NCBI RefSeq assembly: GCF_029852145.1
Contig: NC_079978.1
Span: 2,108,001-2,172,000, forward strand
DNA from: Microplitis mediator
Taxonomy: Eukaryota > Arthropoda > Insecta > Hymenoptera > Braconidae
Direction of reading: 5' to 3'
DNA: 64,000 nucleotides
A program made the position numbers and the translations under genes. Positions 47,801 through 57,198 of the stretch are shown here, in pieces. The notes under the pieces were generated by a model. It did not search any database and was not told the DNA's origin. It saw only the letters and a list, made by a program, of their open reading frames with translations. Position 1 is the stretch's first letter, and each line of letters begins with the position of its first letter.

Positions 47801-49945
47801 TGGATCAGGACTGCCGGGGCCGATGCACCATAGCGCCGGCACGACTTCCTTTATGCTCGCCGGGAATAATTCGATGATCCAGCGGTCAGCTGTGGCAGGT
47901 CCTGGCCAGTGTCGGCAGCCACCGGCGTACAAAGTTGCCGCTCAGATGGCGAGATTACACAGGCTAGGTCGTGCCCACAGCCACGAAGGAGTCACTTATC
48001 GCACCAGCCACGAAGATGGTACTGCAGTAACGCTACATACACACTTATAACCTTCTTATTAATGTTTTTTTACTTCACATAATTTATCATTCATTTTTAT
48101 AACACGTTCATCTCAGTATATATATATATAAATCTCATATATTTAGCGTCAGGGATAGTTTTTTTATTTTCGCGAGCTAACGCTCCGGTAACGAATAATT
48201 ACCATCAGCATATATTTATATTCTATCGTATAAATATTAGTCTATAACAAAAATCCGTTAGGTGATGGCCATCCGAGTGTAAACTATCGTTATTCCCGCT
48301 ATTATTCTTTGCTGAGTATGCAGCAACTTTGTTCTTTATTATTTATTCTGAGGGTAATGATACTTAACGTCATTCCTTATTCATTATTTATATATATTTT
48401 TATTATTTTCCACTACTCTATTGTCTGGTCTAGTCTGGTCTAGTCTACTTTTTTTCATATATTTTAATTTTACTCTTTATTATTTGTTACAAGAGTTGGA
48501 TAAAATAATAATAATAATGTAAGGTATTTTGTGCATAATATTATCACTCATGACCTCGCATTTACAATCGCGAAATGATCGGATGCACTAAATGCTTGCG
48601 AATATATATAGACAAACATCACAGTCAGCATTTGCACACTTAATATATTTGATGCCTGCTTTGTATAGAAGACACACAAGATATTATATACTCTTAACAC
48701 ACTACGGAATAAGTAATTACTAATTTTTCTTTATATTTTTTTTTTTTGCATTTATTTTATTTATTTACTTCGCTAAAGTTCATTACTAATGCAAAGAGGG
48801 TTTCATTTTTTTTTTAAATGCCGACAGGAATTTATTTTTTCTAAGGGCGGAAATAAAAAAAGTCTTAAGTCAACGAATATTTAAAAAAATTATGATCCTG
48901 AAGTTAGCAGACAGTTAAAAATTTTTGAATTTTTGTTTCAACGACTTAATTTGAAAAAAAAATAAAAATAAAAATATGCACAGGTAGAAAATTTAATAAA
49001 CTATAGGTGCAATTTTTTCAAATATTTTTGTTTAATAATTTACTGTACAAAAAAAAATCAAAAAATTATTAAACGTCGGCTGACTTCAGTATCATAAATT
49101 TTTTAGACGATCCTGAAGTTAGCAGACGATTGACAATTTTCGGATTTTTTTTAAACAAATCAATTACAAAAAAAAAAAAACTAAAAATATGCACAAGTAG
49201 AAAATTTAAAAAACTATAGGTGCAATTTTTTCAAATATTTTTTTTTTAATAATTTACTGTACAAAAAAAAATCTAAAAATTATTGGACGTCGGCTAATTT
49301 CAGTATCAGTAAAAAATTAATATTTATTTTTTAAAAATTTTAAAATTAATTCCCGCAATTTTTCAAATTTTTCTTTCTATCAAAATTTTTATTCTTGTAA
49401 TAATTTTTGAAAATTTTGCTATTTTACCCCAGGTTATTTAAGTTCACTGCCCATAAATTTATCAAAATTTTTTTTTAATTTTCTAGTTCAAAAAATTAAA
49501 TTTTCTAATTTTTTTCCAAACCAATTCTAAGTTGATTAAAAAAAATTAATTTCTACTTCCTTTAAATAATTGACGTTTTTCCTTTACTGCAGTACACCTT
49601 TTTTGTAATTAGTGATGCTATTTATCAGAGCCAGTTTTTAAATCCCAGATTCACTCATCAATAGTAACAAAAATACCCAAATATTTACATGCATAAAAAT
49701 CACCATTTAATTAAACATCGGATCGAAAAACTGGCTCTTGATGCTTTACTTAGTCTGCATGCATACTCATTGTAATTAAATTACTCACAATTAAAAATAT
49801 ACCAGTAAGTGTTTTACCTCCATCCTTGAAAATTTTTCATATATTTACAATAAACAAATTTATCATCAATAATAAAGACAATGATAATTAATTATTGCGG
49901 TAATTTGTTCTAGATGACGACGAAGCTCAAGTGTCGGCAGTGTAA
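34059..49945 (+). CDS. Gef26: PDZ-GEF (Rap guanine nucleotide exchange factor 2/6 type), whole gene, isoform from the 34059 start
   Basis: The join is 34059-34187, 36359-36454, 40379-40591, 40765-41117, 41438-41899, 41980-44039, 44111-44425, 45247-45363, 46799-46981, 47776-48018 and 49914-49945. It sums to 4203 nt, that is 1400 residues plus TAA, with every junction GT-AG and in phase. Approximate domains: cNBD2 at residues 173-290, REM 315-417, PDZ 433-513, RA 665-755, CDC25/RasGEF 775-985, then a Ser/Pro/His-rich tail with PPAY and a terminal VSAV. Members of this family load GTP onto Rap1 (and Rap2) at the plasma membrane and at cell junctions, and act in adhesion and stem-cell niche signalling in flies. 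cNBD2 lacks the usual FGE...RAA phosphate-binding cassette (it reads FGILPTMERL...RG), so cAMP binding is not expected. This matches what is known of the family. The length is close to fly and vertebrate orthologues. Assignment to the family is very sure; use of this start is an inference. Confidence 0.95.
34188..36358 (+). other. Intron after the 34059 exon
   Basis: 2.17 kb, GTATGG donor and gattgtttcag acceptor. It is AT-rich with poly-A/T runs. No exon or repeat of note was seen. Confidence 0.6.
36359..36454 (+). CDS. Gef26: PDZ-GEF exon: linker after cNBD1
   Basis: 96 nt (32 codons), phase 0 at both ends, between gattgtttcag and GTAATT. It reads IDYSEVHGRMHRPPHPHP and ends QVNLVFDDT. This His/Pro-rich linker joins the LEPSEMIV block to the Ser-rich segment of exon 40379. 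It has no catalytic role that can be read from sequence. Confidence 0.88.
38237..38260 (+). CDS. Gef26: Candidate third first coding exon of PDZ-GEF (eight residues)
   Basis: The ATG at 38237 (G at -3, G at +4, a good initiation context) reads MDAFGMYQ and stops at CAA followed by a GTGAGT donor, phase 0. It would join exon 40379 (FAPGLTGR). An in-frame TAA sits at 38216-38218, so the peptide cannot extend upstream. The product, 1333 residues, would start just before the Ser-rich segment and lack all cNBD1 sequence, like the shorter vertebrate RapGEF2 form. Support is only context, donor and phase, because the exon is too short for codon statistics. Confidence 0.5.
39285..40321 (+). repeat. 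Cluster of five ~200-bp inverted-repeat elements (MITE-like)
   Basis: Units at about 39285-39480, 39490-39693 (reverse orientation), 39703-39901, 39913-40111 and 40122-40321. Each unit begins like tgatcctgaagttagcagac and ends like gtctgcyaatttcagtatca, which are imperfect inverted copies of each other. Inside are a shared poly-A run, the block atgcacatgtagaaaatt and the block aggtgcaattttttcaaata. Unit two matches the others only as its reverse complement. There is no coding capacity, so these look like a non-autonomous DNA transposon multiplied locally. Confidence 0.88.
40379..40591 (+). CDS. Gef26: PDZ-GEF exon: Ser-rich and acidic segment
   Basis: 213 nt (71 codons), phase 0 at both ends, between tgtttcag and GTACGT. 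It reads FAPGLTGRPELYQ, then a Ser-rich block (SHSSDTSSAYSGSD), then an acidic block with VDSDEEEDLAESMD. Both blocks have counterparts before cNBD2 in RapGEF2/6 proteins. This is the first exon shared by all three predicted isoforms. Confidence 0.94.
40765..41117 (+). CDS. Gef26: PDZ-GEF exon: most of cNBD2
   Basis: 353 nt between cgttccag and GTGAGT; enters in phase 0, exits in phase 2. It begins SLTVRDTVRECLEKDP. It carries the helical start (LLEFTQHLKAF), the beta-roll (DGEELDSWSVLINGAVEIE) and the cassette FGILPTMERLLHRG. The glutamate and arginine that contact cAMP in true receptors are absent, so this is a regulatory or structural domain rather than a cAMP sensor, as established for PDZ-GEFs. 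Confidence 0.96.
41118..41437 (+). other. Intron with (TTC)n microsatellite
   Basis: 320 bp. It contains a run of about a dozen TTC units between 41236 and 41272, followed by a GAT/GTT-rich imperfect repeat at 41337-41385. The acceptor is ttatttgctttag. Confidence 0.85.
41236..41272 (+). repeat. (TTC)n microsatellite
   Basis: About twelve consecutive TTC units in the intron between the cNBD2 exons. Confidence 0.92.
41438..41899 (+). CDS. Gef26: PDZ-GEF exon: end of cNBD2 and REM (RasGEF-N) domain
   Basis: 462 nt; enters after a split Lys codon and exits on a split Arg codon. It starts CNDCQFVCVTQADYFRI (last strand and helix of cNBD2). Then comes the REM domain: RGHVVIRGTPERLMLQL, DPTYVEDFLLTHRTF, and RVVLLWVNNHFTDFE. 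REM packs against and stabilises the catalytic CDC25 domain in Ras-family GEFs. The stretch is strongly conserved in this family. Confidence 0.97.
41900..41979 (+). other. Short 80-bp intron
   Basis: GTAAAT donor and atttcttgcag acceptor. It separates the REM and PDZ parts of the gene. Confidence 0.9.
41980..44039 (+). CDS. Gef26: PDZ-GEF exon: PDZ, RA and catalytic CDC25/RasGEF domains
   Basis: 2060 nt, the largest exon; enters on a split Arg codon and exits in phase 1. Order: LLNIACAAKARTRN linker; PDZ domain with ligand loop GGYERGFGIFI and GLKRGDQILEVNG; a basic linker (RRFQKALMKMNILPK); Ras-association domain from about 42721 (HVLKVYKADQTCKYLL ... YYLKTNG); and the CDC25 domain from about 43055 (NAVEVAIQLTLQDF, EYVDDLFELKSR, NREMFWVVTEV, the conserved NFNSMFAIVSGLGHG, SWEKLPSKYQ, DPSRNMSKYR, PPIIPFYPVVKKDLTFIH, NFEKLRMIAKEVR). 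After it come a basic stretch (VKRRKKSAAAPNPKK), EEAQMVRRVKAYL and a Ser-rich tail. The CDC25 domain ejects GDP from Rap; RA binds GTP-loaded Ras/Rap as feedback. All family hallmarks are present. Confidence 0.98.
44040..44110 (+). other. Short 71-bp intron with no in-frame stop
   Basis: GTATTC donor and tttatttcag acceptor. Read in the exon frame it is open, so an unspliced transcript would continue in a shifted frame to a stop at 44279-44281. Confidence 0.85.
44111..44425 (+). CDS. Gef26: PDZ-GEF exon: tail segment 1
   Basis: 315 nt; enters and exits on split Gly codons. It reads TKFGAASPQAVRKMLALSD, then Pro/Ser-rich sequence with a PAPVDLSAESSSVTSL block. The SPQAVRKMLALSD motif has a counterpart in vertebrate RapGEF2 (SPQALKKILSLSE) and marks the start of the conserved part of the tail. 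Confidence 0.94.
44426..45246 (+). other. Intron, 0.82 kb
   Basis: GTAAGT donor and tctgcgtag acceptor. AT-rich, with a (TA)n tract at 44856-44884. No other element was seen. Confidence 0.8.
45247..45363 (+). CDS. Gef26: PDZ-GEF exon: tail segment 2 (Ser-rich)
   Basis: 117 nt, split Gly codon at both ends, between gcgtag and GTATGT. It reads SVTSSDSGHSTQLDSHSGSS, then PPPPQRRHSSMQ. Low complexity with many Ser/Thr, probably phosphorylated. RRHSS fits a basophilic kinase site. All exons 44111-47776 are bounded by phase-1 introns, so single exons can be skipped without breaking the frame. Confidence 0.9.
45589..45782 (+). repeat. Single copy of the tgatcctgaag inverted-repeat element
   Basis: Same ends and inner blocks as the cluster at 39285-40321 (atgacactgaagttag ... 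gctaacttcagtatcat; atgcatgtgtagaaaatt inside). The 8-bp word tatttgta lies just outside both ends, which may be a target-site duplication. Confidence 0.82.
45945..46249. repeat. Palindromic element with ~80-bp inverted arms
   Basis: The left arm (attacggggaaaatattggt ... gttgtagaaaattaaatt) matches the reverse complement of the right arm (aatttcctacaacttttgtt ... ccaatattttcgccgtaat). A second, shorter inverted pair (gccgtaatttc / aaattacggc) lies between the arms. No coding capacity. It lies in the intron 45364-46798 and would fold as a long hairpin in the pre-mRNA. Confidence 0.8.
46799..46981 (+). CDS. Gef26: PDZ-GEF exon: His/Gln-rich tail segment
   Basis: 183 nt, split Gly codon at both ends, GTGAGT donor. 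It reads SVRGGLPPFPHAVAVLPPLP, then a run built of His, Gln and Asn, then a Pro-rich end (SQPPPPPPR). The His/Gln run is encoded by CAT/CAA/CAC repeats and so is prone to length change. The GLPPFPHAVAVLPPLP part looks conserved in insects; the repeat is likely species-specific. Confidence 0.88.
46982..47775 (+). other. Intron, 0.79 kb
   Basis: GTGAGT donor and gggttttcag acceptor. AT-rich with TTA/TTATT repeats near 47384-47420. Nothing else seen. Confidence 0.75.
47776..48018 (+). CDS. Gef26: PDZ-GEF exon: tail segment with PPxY motif
   Basis: 243 nt, split codon at both ends (G then GT in, G out), donor GTACTG. It reads CTGAGMGLGSGLPGPMHHSA, later QPPAYKVAAQMARLHRLGR, and ends TYRTSHED. 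The PPAY followed by a basic helix matches the position and surroundings of the PPxY motif of vertebrate RapGEF2 (PPDYNVALQ), which recruits the Nedd4 ubiquitin ligase. Nedd4 binding here is inferred from the motif. Confidence 0.92.
48019..49913 (+). other. Last intron, 1.9 kb, with two inverted-repeat elements
   Basis: GTACTG donor and taatttgttctag acceptor. It carries the tandem pair of elements at 48892-49308. The rest is AT-rich. Confidence 0.8.
48892..49308 (+). repeat. Two tandem copies of the tgatcctgaag inverted-repeat element
   Basis: Copies at 48892-49095 and 49109-49308, same orientation, separated by 13 bp. Ends and inner blocks match the 39285-40321 cluster (aggtgcaattttttcaaata in the first three-quarters). 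These two are more like each other (both have ttactgtacaaaaaaaaat) than like the upstream cluster. Confidence 0.85.
49914..49945 (+). CDS. Gef26: PDZ-GEF last coding exon with C-terminal PDZ ligand
   Basis: 32 nt. After completing an Asp codon it reads DDEAQVSAV and stops at TAA (49943-49945). The QVSAV end is identical to the last residues of human RapGEF2 and RapGEF6. It is a class I PDZ ligand (S at -2, V at 0) that lets the protein dock to scaffolds such as MAGI proteins. Its recovery in phase after a 1.9-kb intron confirms the gene end. Confidence 0.95.
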
Positions 49946-52900
49946 ATCATCGATCTGCAATCAACAATTAAAGACCACTAATTGAACCAGTTAATCCTGA
50001 CCGTCCTTCATTTGTTTGTTTGTTTATATTTTATTATTTTATACTAATTATTTTTTACTATTTATTTTTTTTACTCGATTGAGTGGATGAGTAGTCAGAC
50101 GAGTGAACGGATGGACATATCTATGAGTGATTGTATAAAATTGATAAGAGAATTTAACAAGAGTATATATATACAAATATATATATATATACATATTTAA
50201 AAATTATAAAAAAAAATGCGAATAAATAATAACCGCATGTTATTTAGTGCTTCCTTGTACTCCGGACCATAACACGCATTGATCTATTATATTTCCTGTG
50301 TGTCACGTACCCGACAATTCATCATATATGTACATGAATATATATTACGACTAATGTGTATTCATTTAGATAATTACGGGCGAGTGATTTAAGGAAAGGG
50401 AATGCCTACAAAAGTATGAAAAAAATAAATAAATAAAATAAAATATACTGATTGCTTTTACTCTAGTACTGAATAAATATCAAGACGAACAAATTTAAAT
50501 CAGTTTGAAATTCAAATTGATTTGTCTAATCATTATATTATTTTATTTTATTTTATTTTTTTTTTTTAATGAACGTTACTTTTAATTATTAATAATGAAA
50601 CGTTTAAATATATGAATATATATATACATATATATGAGCGTATATATGTATATATATAAATGTGTAATAAATTGAATCCAAAGATGTTAAATATCCTTTT
50701 TAAATGCCGTTAAATAATTAATCGGCGTCTGTATTATATTAATTTATAAGTTAGTTTATAAGTTTAAAGGAATGAAAAAATTATAGTGTGTAAGTTGGTG
50801 TAAATAGATTAGCGTAGAATTAAGCTGACATAAATACTGATTATTATTATTATTATTATTATTAATATTATATGAAAAGAATGGAACAAAATAATAAAGT
50901 ATGAAAGCCTAGTAATGGCTTCTTATTTAATTTTTTTTTAAAATGAAACGAAAGATTAATTTAATAAGTGAAAGAAAAAAAATATGAACGAAATTAAAGT
51001 CCTTGGTTTAATAATTAATGATATTTAATAATTAATAATTAATGATTAATGAAGATGAGTGTAAAATTATTATGAAATTAATAATTTTGGTTACGTATAC
51101 GATTGTTTAAATTTAACGGACCTAATTTTTGTCCGCATGTTTGAGGAGTGATTACGTCGAGAACGGTGTCCACTGTTAATATTATTATTGTTGTTATTAT
51201 TTGCTTTGTTTATTTTTAAGTGTCTAGTTTGGAAACGGTGTTTATGGATTTAGAAAGTTGTAATGGATTATAAACTGCGGCAGTTATTGTTAATATTTTA
51301 ATGCAAATATCGGAAACGATTTAAATTATATTTGCATAATAATTGTAGGCGTTTTGAGTGGTAGTTTATTTATAATTTTTTATTCTGTGAAATTTAAATC
51401 TGATTGTTGATTATATCACAGTTAGTTAACATATTTTAATTACAAACCGTGGAATTACTGATTCAGTTTTAATTATTAATCATAATCATAATTTAATTTG
51501 CCGCCATTTTTTTGTTACACGAAAAAAAATTTCATCTGTAGAGACCTCGTTTTTTTTTATTACCAGGATATTTTTGAAACTAAAGTTCTGTGTAGATTTA
51601 AATGAAAAAAAAAATCAAGTTCAAATTTTGATTTTGAAAATATTTTTTAAACTTTTGGTTTAAAATTAACAGAAATTTATTGGAGCCAATGTCAATTTAC
51701 TGACTGATTAAATTTTCATTATTAATCGTAATCATAATTTAAATTGCCGCCAATTTTTTGCTACACAAAAAAATGTCATTTCTACAGGGACCTAATTTTT
51801 TTTTTATAATTGAGATATTTTTGAAACTGTAAAGGTCTGTAGATTTAAATGAAAAAAAATATGAGTTCAAATTTTGACTGAAAATATTTTTTAAACTTTT
51901 GGTTTTAAATTTACGGAAATTTATTGAAGCAAATGTCAATTTAATGACTGATTAAAATTAAATGTGTTTTCAAAAGTCCTAATTTCGAATCATGTGTAAG
52001 CATGAGCTGTCTAATTACTGATACATTTAATTACAAAAAAAATTACAATTTGAATTTATTCTCAAAATTCTTCAATCAGAAAATTTTATTCTGACATCAA
52101 GACTCGACTTCTATTCAAATAAAAAAAATAAAAATGATTCAAAATTTGTATAAAATACGAATATAAAGTTTAAAAAAAAATATGAGGGCCATTAATTAAG
52201 ACACTTAATTAAAATTAAGTTTTCCCACTAGACACTTATATATAATTATCATATTATCTAATTTATCATAAAAAAAAAATATATAAAATGTTCATAACAC
52301 AGCGCACTTTGAATGTCATAAATAAAAATGATAAATAATATGACTTGAAAGGACACTGTTCGACTAGTCGATACGCCTATAAATATATATAAATATATAT
52401 ATACATCCTGGAATATTAAAAAATCAACATATTAAATTAATAAATATATATCTCTGTACATATCTCTATTCATCTTCACCGCAAAGTAAAAAGTAAATAT
52501 TGAATTTCTGTCAGTATGAAACGTCATTGATTATATTAATATATATTAATATTTAATTGTACAGATGTAATTTAAATTCTATTATTAATAATACTCTAAT
52601 AATAATAATTATTATTATCAAGAGTTACAGCGACTAATCGCTTTTAATTTCATTCCAAATGCATTTATTATTAAATGACTTTTGAGTATTGAAATAAAAT
52701 AATTTTTAAAATTAAACTCATCGTTCAATATCATTGAAACAATAATAATTAACAGAACATCCTTCGCAAAATATTTTTAACGATTAAAAAAAATAAATTT
52801 ATAAAATTTATTATCAAAAATGTCAGCCATTATTTTAATTGTAACAAAAATGAACAGTATCTTTTATAATTAATGCCGATGCAATCAATGACGACGTTCC

Positions 52901-53230
52901 TCTATACATATTATATATAAATAAATATATATATATATAAATAATTATTTAAAAGTATAAAATACGTGTCGATAAAAATAAAAATCCGTAGAATGCGAAT
53001 TAATATGACTAAGGGATATATTTATATGAATATAGACAGGTTATATTATTAATTATTATTATTATTCTTCCACACGTTTTTATTAATTATTATTATATTA
53101 TTTAATTTATATAAATGCCTGTTGGTTTTATTTATAACAATCAAGCGACTAGACGACAGTAACTATCAAAAAGATATTTAAATAAACACAAGATCTTTTG
53201 TATTTAATTTGTTTAATAAAACTCAAATCA
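49946..53230 (+). other. Probable 3' UTR and 3' flank of the PDZ-GEF gene
   Basis: No open frame of interest. AATAAA-type signals lie at 50420-50445, at 50893-50898 and near 53215, so the UTR could be 0.5 to 3.3 kb. It has (TA)n tracts (50620-50660, 52380-52400) and the tandem duplication at 51472-51960. The true cleavage site cannot be chosen from sequence. Confidence 0.45.
51472..51960 (+). repeat. Tandem duplication, two ~245-bp units
   Basis: Units 51472-51717 and 51718-51960. Shared blocks in the same order: attattaatc.taatcataattta, ttgccgcca, gagatatttttgaaact-type text, gtagatttaaatgaaaaaaaa, gttcaaattttga, aatattttttaaacttttgg and gactgattaaa. They differ by small indels and substitutions. 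Confidence 0.85.
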
Positions 53231-56200
53231 TAGTACAACATACGACTCTCAGTTTTTATTTACCCACATACATTTGTTTATTTATTTATATATTTTAATT
53301 ACTGATTTTTTTATCAGCACGGAGGTAATTATAGTGAAATTTAACTGCTTAGAAAAAATTACTTTCAATTATAGTAAACCTGGGGCATTTTTTGTTGTAA
53401 AAATCACCTGAAGTAAAGTGAATTTTATTGATAATATTTTTTAAAATTGAAATGGACACGGTAAAAAAAAAAAATATTAAAAAGTTTCTAATTTTTTTTA
53501 CTCGAAAATTATCTTCATAAAATATTTAAATTTATTTTTATAAGAAAGTTGATACTTTTATTGATTTACATAAATAATTTTTTTAATAACAGCAATAAAT
53601 TAGTCTAAAATATTTTTCATTAAATTCTTTAATGAAGAATTTTTCTTCTCAGATATTTTCGGCTGTTTTTTTCGGAAACAAAATTTCTAAATACAAAATA
53701 CAGACTGCACATTGACGCACTACCCGCACAAAAAATATATAAATAACATATATGTCCTATATAGCCGATACATTGATGCATATATGTCCCATATATATTT
53801 TTCTGTGTGGGTACTGTCTAATCTAGTGAAGTGCGCTTAAATTGTTTGACAATATTCGTTTGCTTAAGAGAAAAACGGCCAAAGTTTCCATTTACTGCAC
53901 AAGTGCAACAAAGATAGTACCGTTCGTGGACTTGAGTGTAATAGAGAAAAGTACGAACCCTGTTAAGTATTTTTTTTAATGTAAAAATTCAATTTTTATT
54001 TTACGCGGGAAAAATACAAATCGCTCGGAATTCAAATTTAAAAATTAGATTATTTTAGTCCCGCGATTTTAGTAAATTTTTTAGTTGATAAAAATAAAAT
54101 CCTGTAAAAAAAATTTTATTGACTATTTTTCCCCCAAAAAAAACTTCAAAAGTCTTAAATTTAAATTATTTTTTTTTTTTATACTGCACAAAGTTAAATA
54201 ATTACAGTATCGATTTAAACCTTTACAGTTCCGGGGTCGCAGTAATTTACTAATAAAACTAATTATTTACATGCTACAATAAATTTTCCGATTACCCAAA
54301 TTACATTTTAAACTCAAATTAATTGTTAGAACATCCCATTATTACCCAAGTTTGGGTTCGCGAAAATTATCAAACAAGCAGACGTAATTTTGTATTTTTC
54401 TTTGCCTATCACGAAAATACCCCAAGGTTACTTTTAATTGCAGGTAATTCAAAAAAAAAATTAATCCGTGTCGTTAGTAATTCACCAAGTGAAATATATA
54501 TAAATAAAAAATTAATATTTATATTTTGTACGGTTAAATATTTTCTATGTCCATAGTTGTATATGGTGTAGATAAAATATATTAAATAAGTTCATGAGGC
54601 GTATCACTATGAGATAGCTGTTTATTTCTGTAAGGTTAATATCCACGTAAAAATGTATATCCACGTGCTGGAAAACATTTTTTTTCCGCATCGCTAATTA
54701 TATGTACTCAATAATCTTAATACAATACACTACTTATTGTAATAATATAATACAATTACTGTGTACTTGATTGCATATTAACCGATGTCCTATTCTATTT
54801 ATTTATTAAATCATCCATCAGACGGTAAGTAATAAATAAATAAATAATTAAATTTAATAATTCAGCTTTTAATTAAAAGCATGTAATTTTTTTTTCTTCA
54901 ATTACCAACAAAAAAATTATAATAATATTCTTAAGACATAACTTAGCAATTAAACCCTAGACATAAAAGTACCCTCAGCATTATTTCCGCACTTGTTGTG
55001 AACCAGAGTCCTAGTGTGCGCGAGTACTAGTACCAGTACGTGAACATTGAACAAGTTTTGTTAGGCGGGTATACCGTCGGGTTGGTGAGTAACACCTGTT
55101 GCACGATCAGGCCATACTCAGACTAGCAACACATAGATATATAGATATATATAGATATATATAGATATATACTAGACCAGATGAGAGGAGTTAAACCACT
55201 TGAGAAACTACTTTACTCGCGTTCGTTCACGTGATCGTCAATAAATAGATTTTTTATCTCGACCACCTCTCGGCTGGATCCTCAGCAGCCTCTTATGACC
55301 ATTTTACACCCATTCAAACCCATAATGATAATTTAGACGACTAAAGTTGTGTTTATACTTAAAAATCGAAAGGAAAAAATGATTATTCAAATAAGCAGTA
55401 GTGTCAGTATTTGGTTGCTCGGACAGGGACTGAGATCATTCGTCGAGCCCCTACTTCCTCCGCAGCTGTCTCCTCTTCCTCCTCTTCCTTGTGAGCAAAG
55501 CAACATAACAGCAGAACGCGTCACTTGGCGGTTTGGTCTCTTGCTCTTTCACTCGTATCGTATCGTATAGTTGAGCTCAGCACACCTTCTGCTGGGTTTA
55601 CGTTTTGCCGTTTCCCTCTCTACGTTTATATTTAATCCACTACACTACACTACACTACTCTACCTTCCTTCCTACCTTACTACCAACCAACGACTCTAAC
55701 TCCAACTACTTTAATACTTGCTCCAAGTATCTACACCAGCAGACACGGCGATGCATCGTGCTGGGAGAAAGACCCACGGCCACGACTTAAATCGACTCCT
55801 AGTTGCTTTTAAATCTCAGCTACAGCCGGTCTATTAGTTCGCGAGTGACCGCGACTCGTGTCGGTGAATTTTAAAAAATAAAAAACTCGATTCGATAATT
55901 ATTTTCTCAGTGCATTTAAATTTAACATATATATAAGAAGTGGATTTATCGATTGTACCCATATCTTATCGCGTGTGAGTGTGTGAGGATCATTGAGCCC
56001 GACCCTGACCTCCGACTCGTCAAGGTCAGTTGCCAGCGAATTCTCTGGATCGGATGCACTGAATCCATACAATCCCGAGCCTTGCTATTGGATATCTTGT
56101 ACTCTATTTTATTTATATTGCCATTTTATATATATTTATATATATATAATTTTTATCACCACGTGGATTGAATTATACGTTAATTTTATTGGCATTATTT

Positions 56201-56914
56201 ATTGTCCGCGTAAAAGGATATTTATGTATCGCGTAAGTTAATTTAGCAGCATCCAGCACAGGTGTGTGCTGATAACAAGTCCAATAAATATGTCATGTGT
56301 AAGTGATAACTGATAACAATAAGTACGATTACAATTGAAGGCGAGCGGTAAATGTGTGAGTGCGTGTGCGTGTGTGTGTTTTTTATTTTAAGTAAATTTA
56401 CAGTGCGTGTCAGGAAGACACTTGGGTTTTGCGTCGCGTGTATTGTAACGTCTGCAGGATCTCTTGCCTCGTAGTCGTTACTTCCGGTTGCCCGTGTAAA
56501 TACATACGTTTGAATATAAATATAAGTATAAATAAATAAATGTGAGGTGGACTTGGAACCTTGAGTTCGTGGGCAGAACGCGCATCAACTCTTTAAATCG
56601 ATCAATCGCTAGACTTTTATTCGATACTTTTTTACCTTAGAGAGATCGATAGACTTAGCAATTGTTCTTGTGTCGTTCATGTGCTCTTTGACTGTGCTAA
56701 CGAGCCGAGAAATACCTGGAACACATAAATATACGTGAATATATATAGATATATACATTTATCGGAGCTGTGCAGTTCTGGGATTTATTTTTTAGTGAGC
56801 GAAAGTTTTTTTTTAAATATTCAAACGCTTGGTTCGCTGATGGAAGTTTAATAAGGATATAAATCTCGTTATTATCCAGGTAATTTTACGATAATTTATA
56901 ATTCATGTAGAAAG

Positions 56915-57198
56915 CGGGGCAACATGGACAGACATTAAAAAAAAAATTTAATGTGGCGCGAAATGCCACAAATTTTAAATTTGATCTGAAATTTAAATTT
57001 AGTTTTTTTTTTTTCACAATAAATATGATCTTGATATGAAATTTTATTTTGAAAAATAAAATTTATTGATCCTGAGTATTATTTTACTCACTTTCATTGA
57101 TGTGAATTTTGCTTTGAATTATTGTTAAAATTTGAATTAAATTATTGAAAATTAAAAACTTATTTTTTAAGTGATTTTCGGTGGCCCATTTTGCCCCA
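56915..57198. repeat. GGGGCAA inverted-repeat element
   Basis: The left end ggggcaacatgg and the reverse complement of the right end (cccattttgcccc) match apart from small differences. Inside is AT-rich with no frame. A second accccattttacccc word at 57244 suggests the edge could lie further right. Confidence 0.55.
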
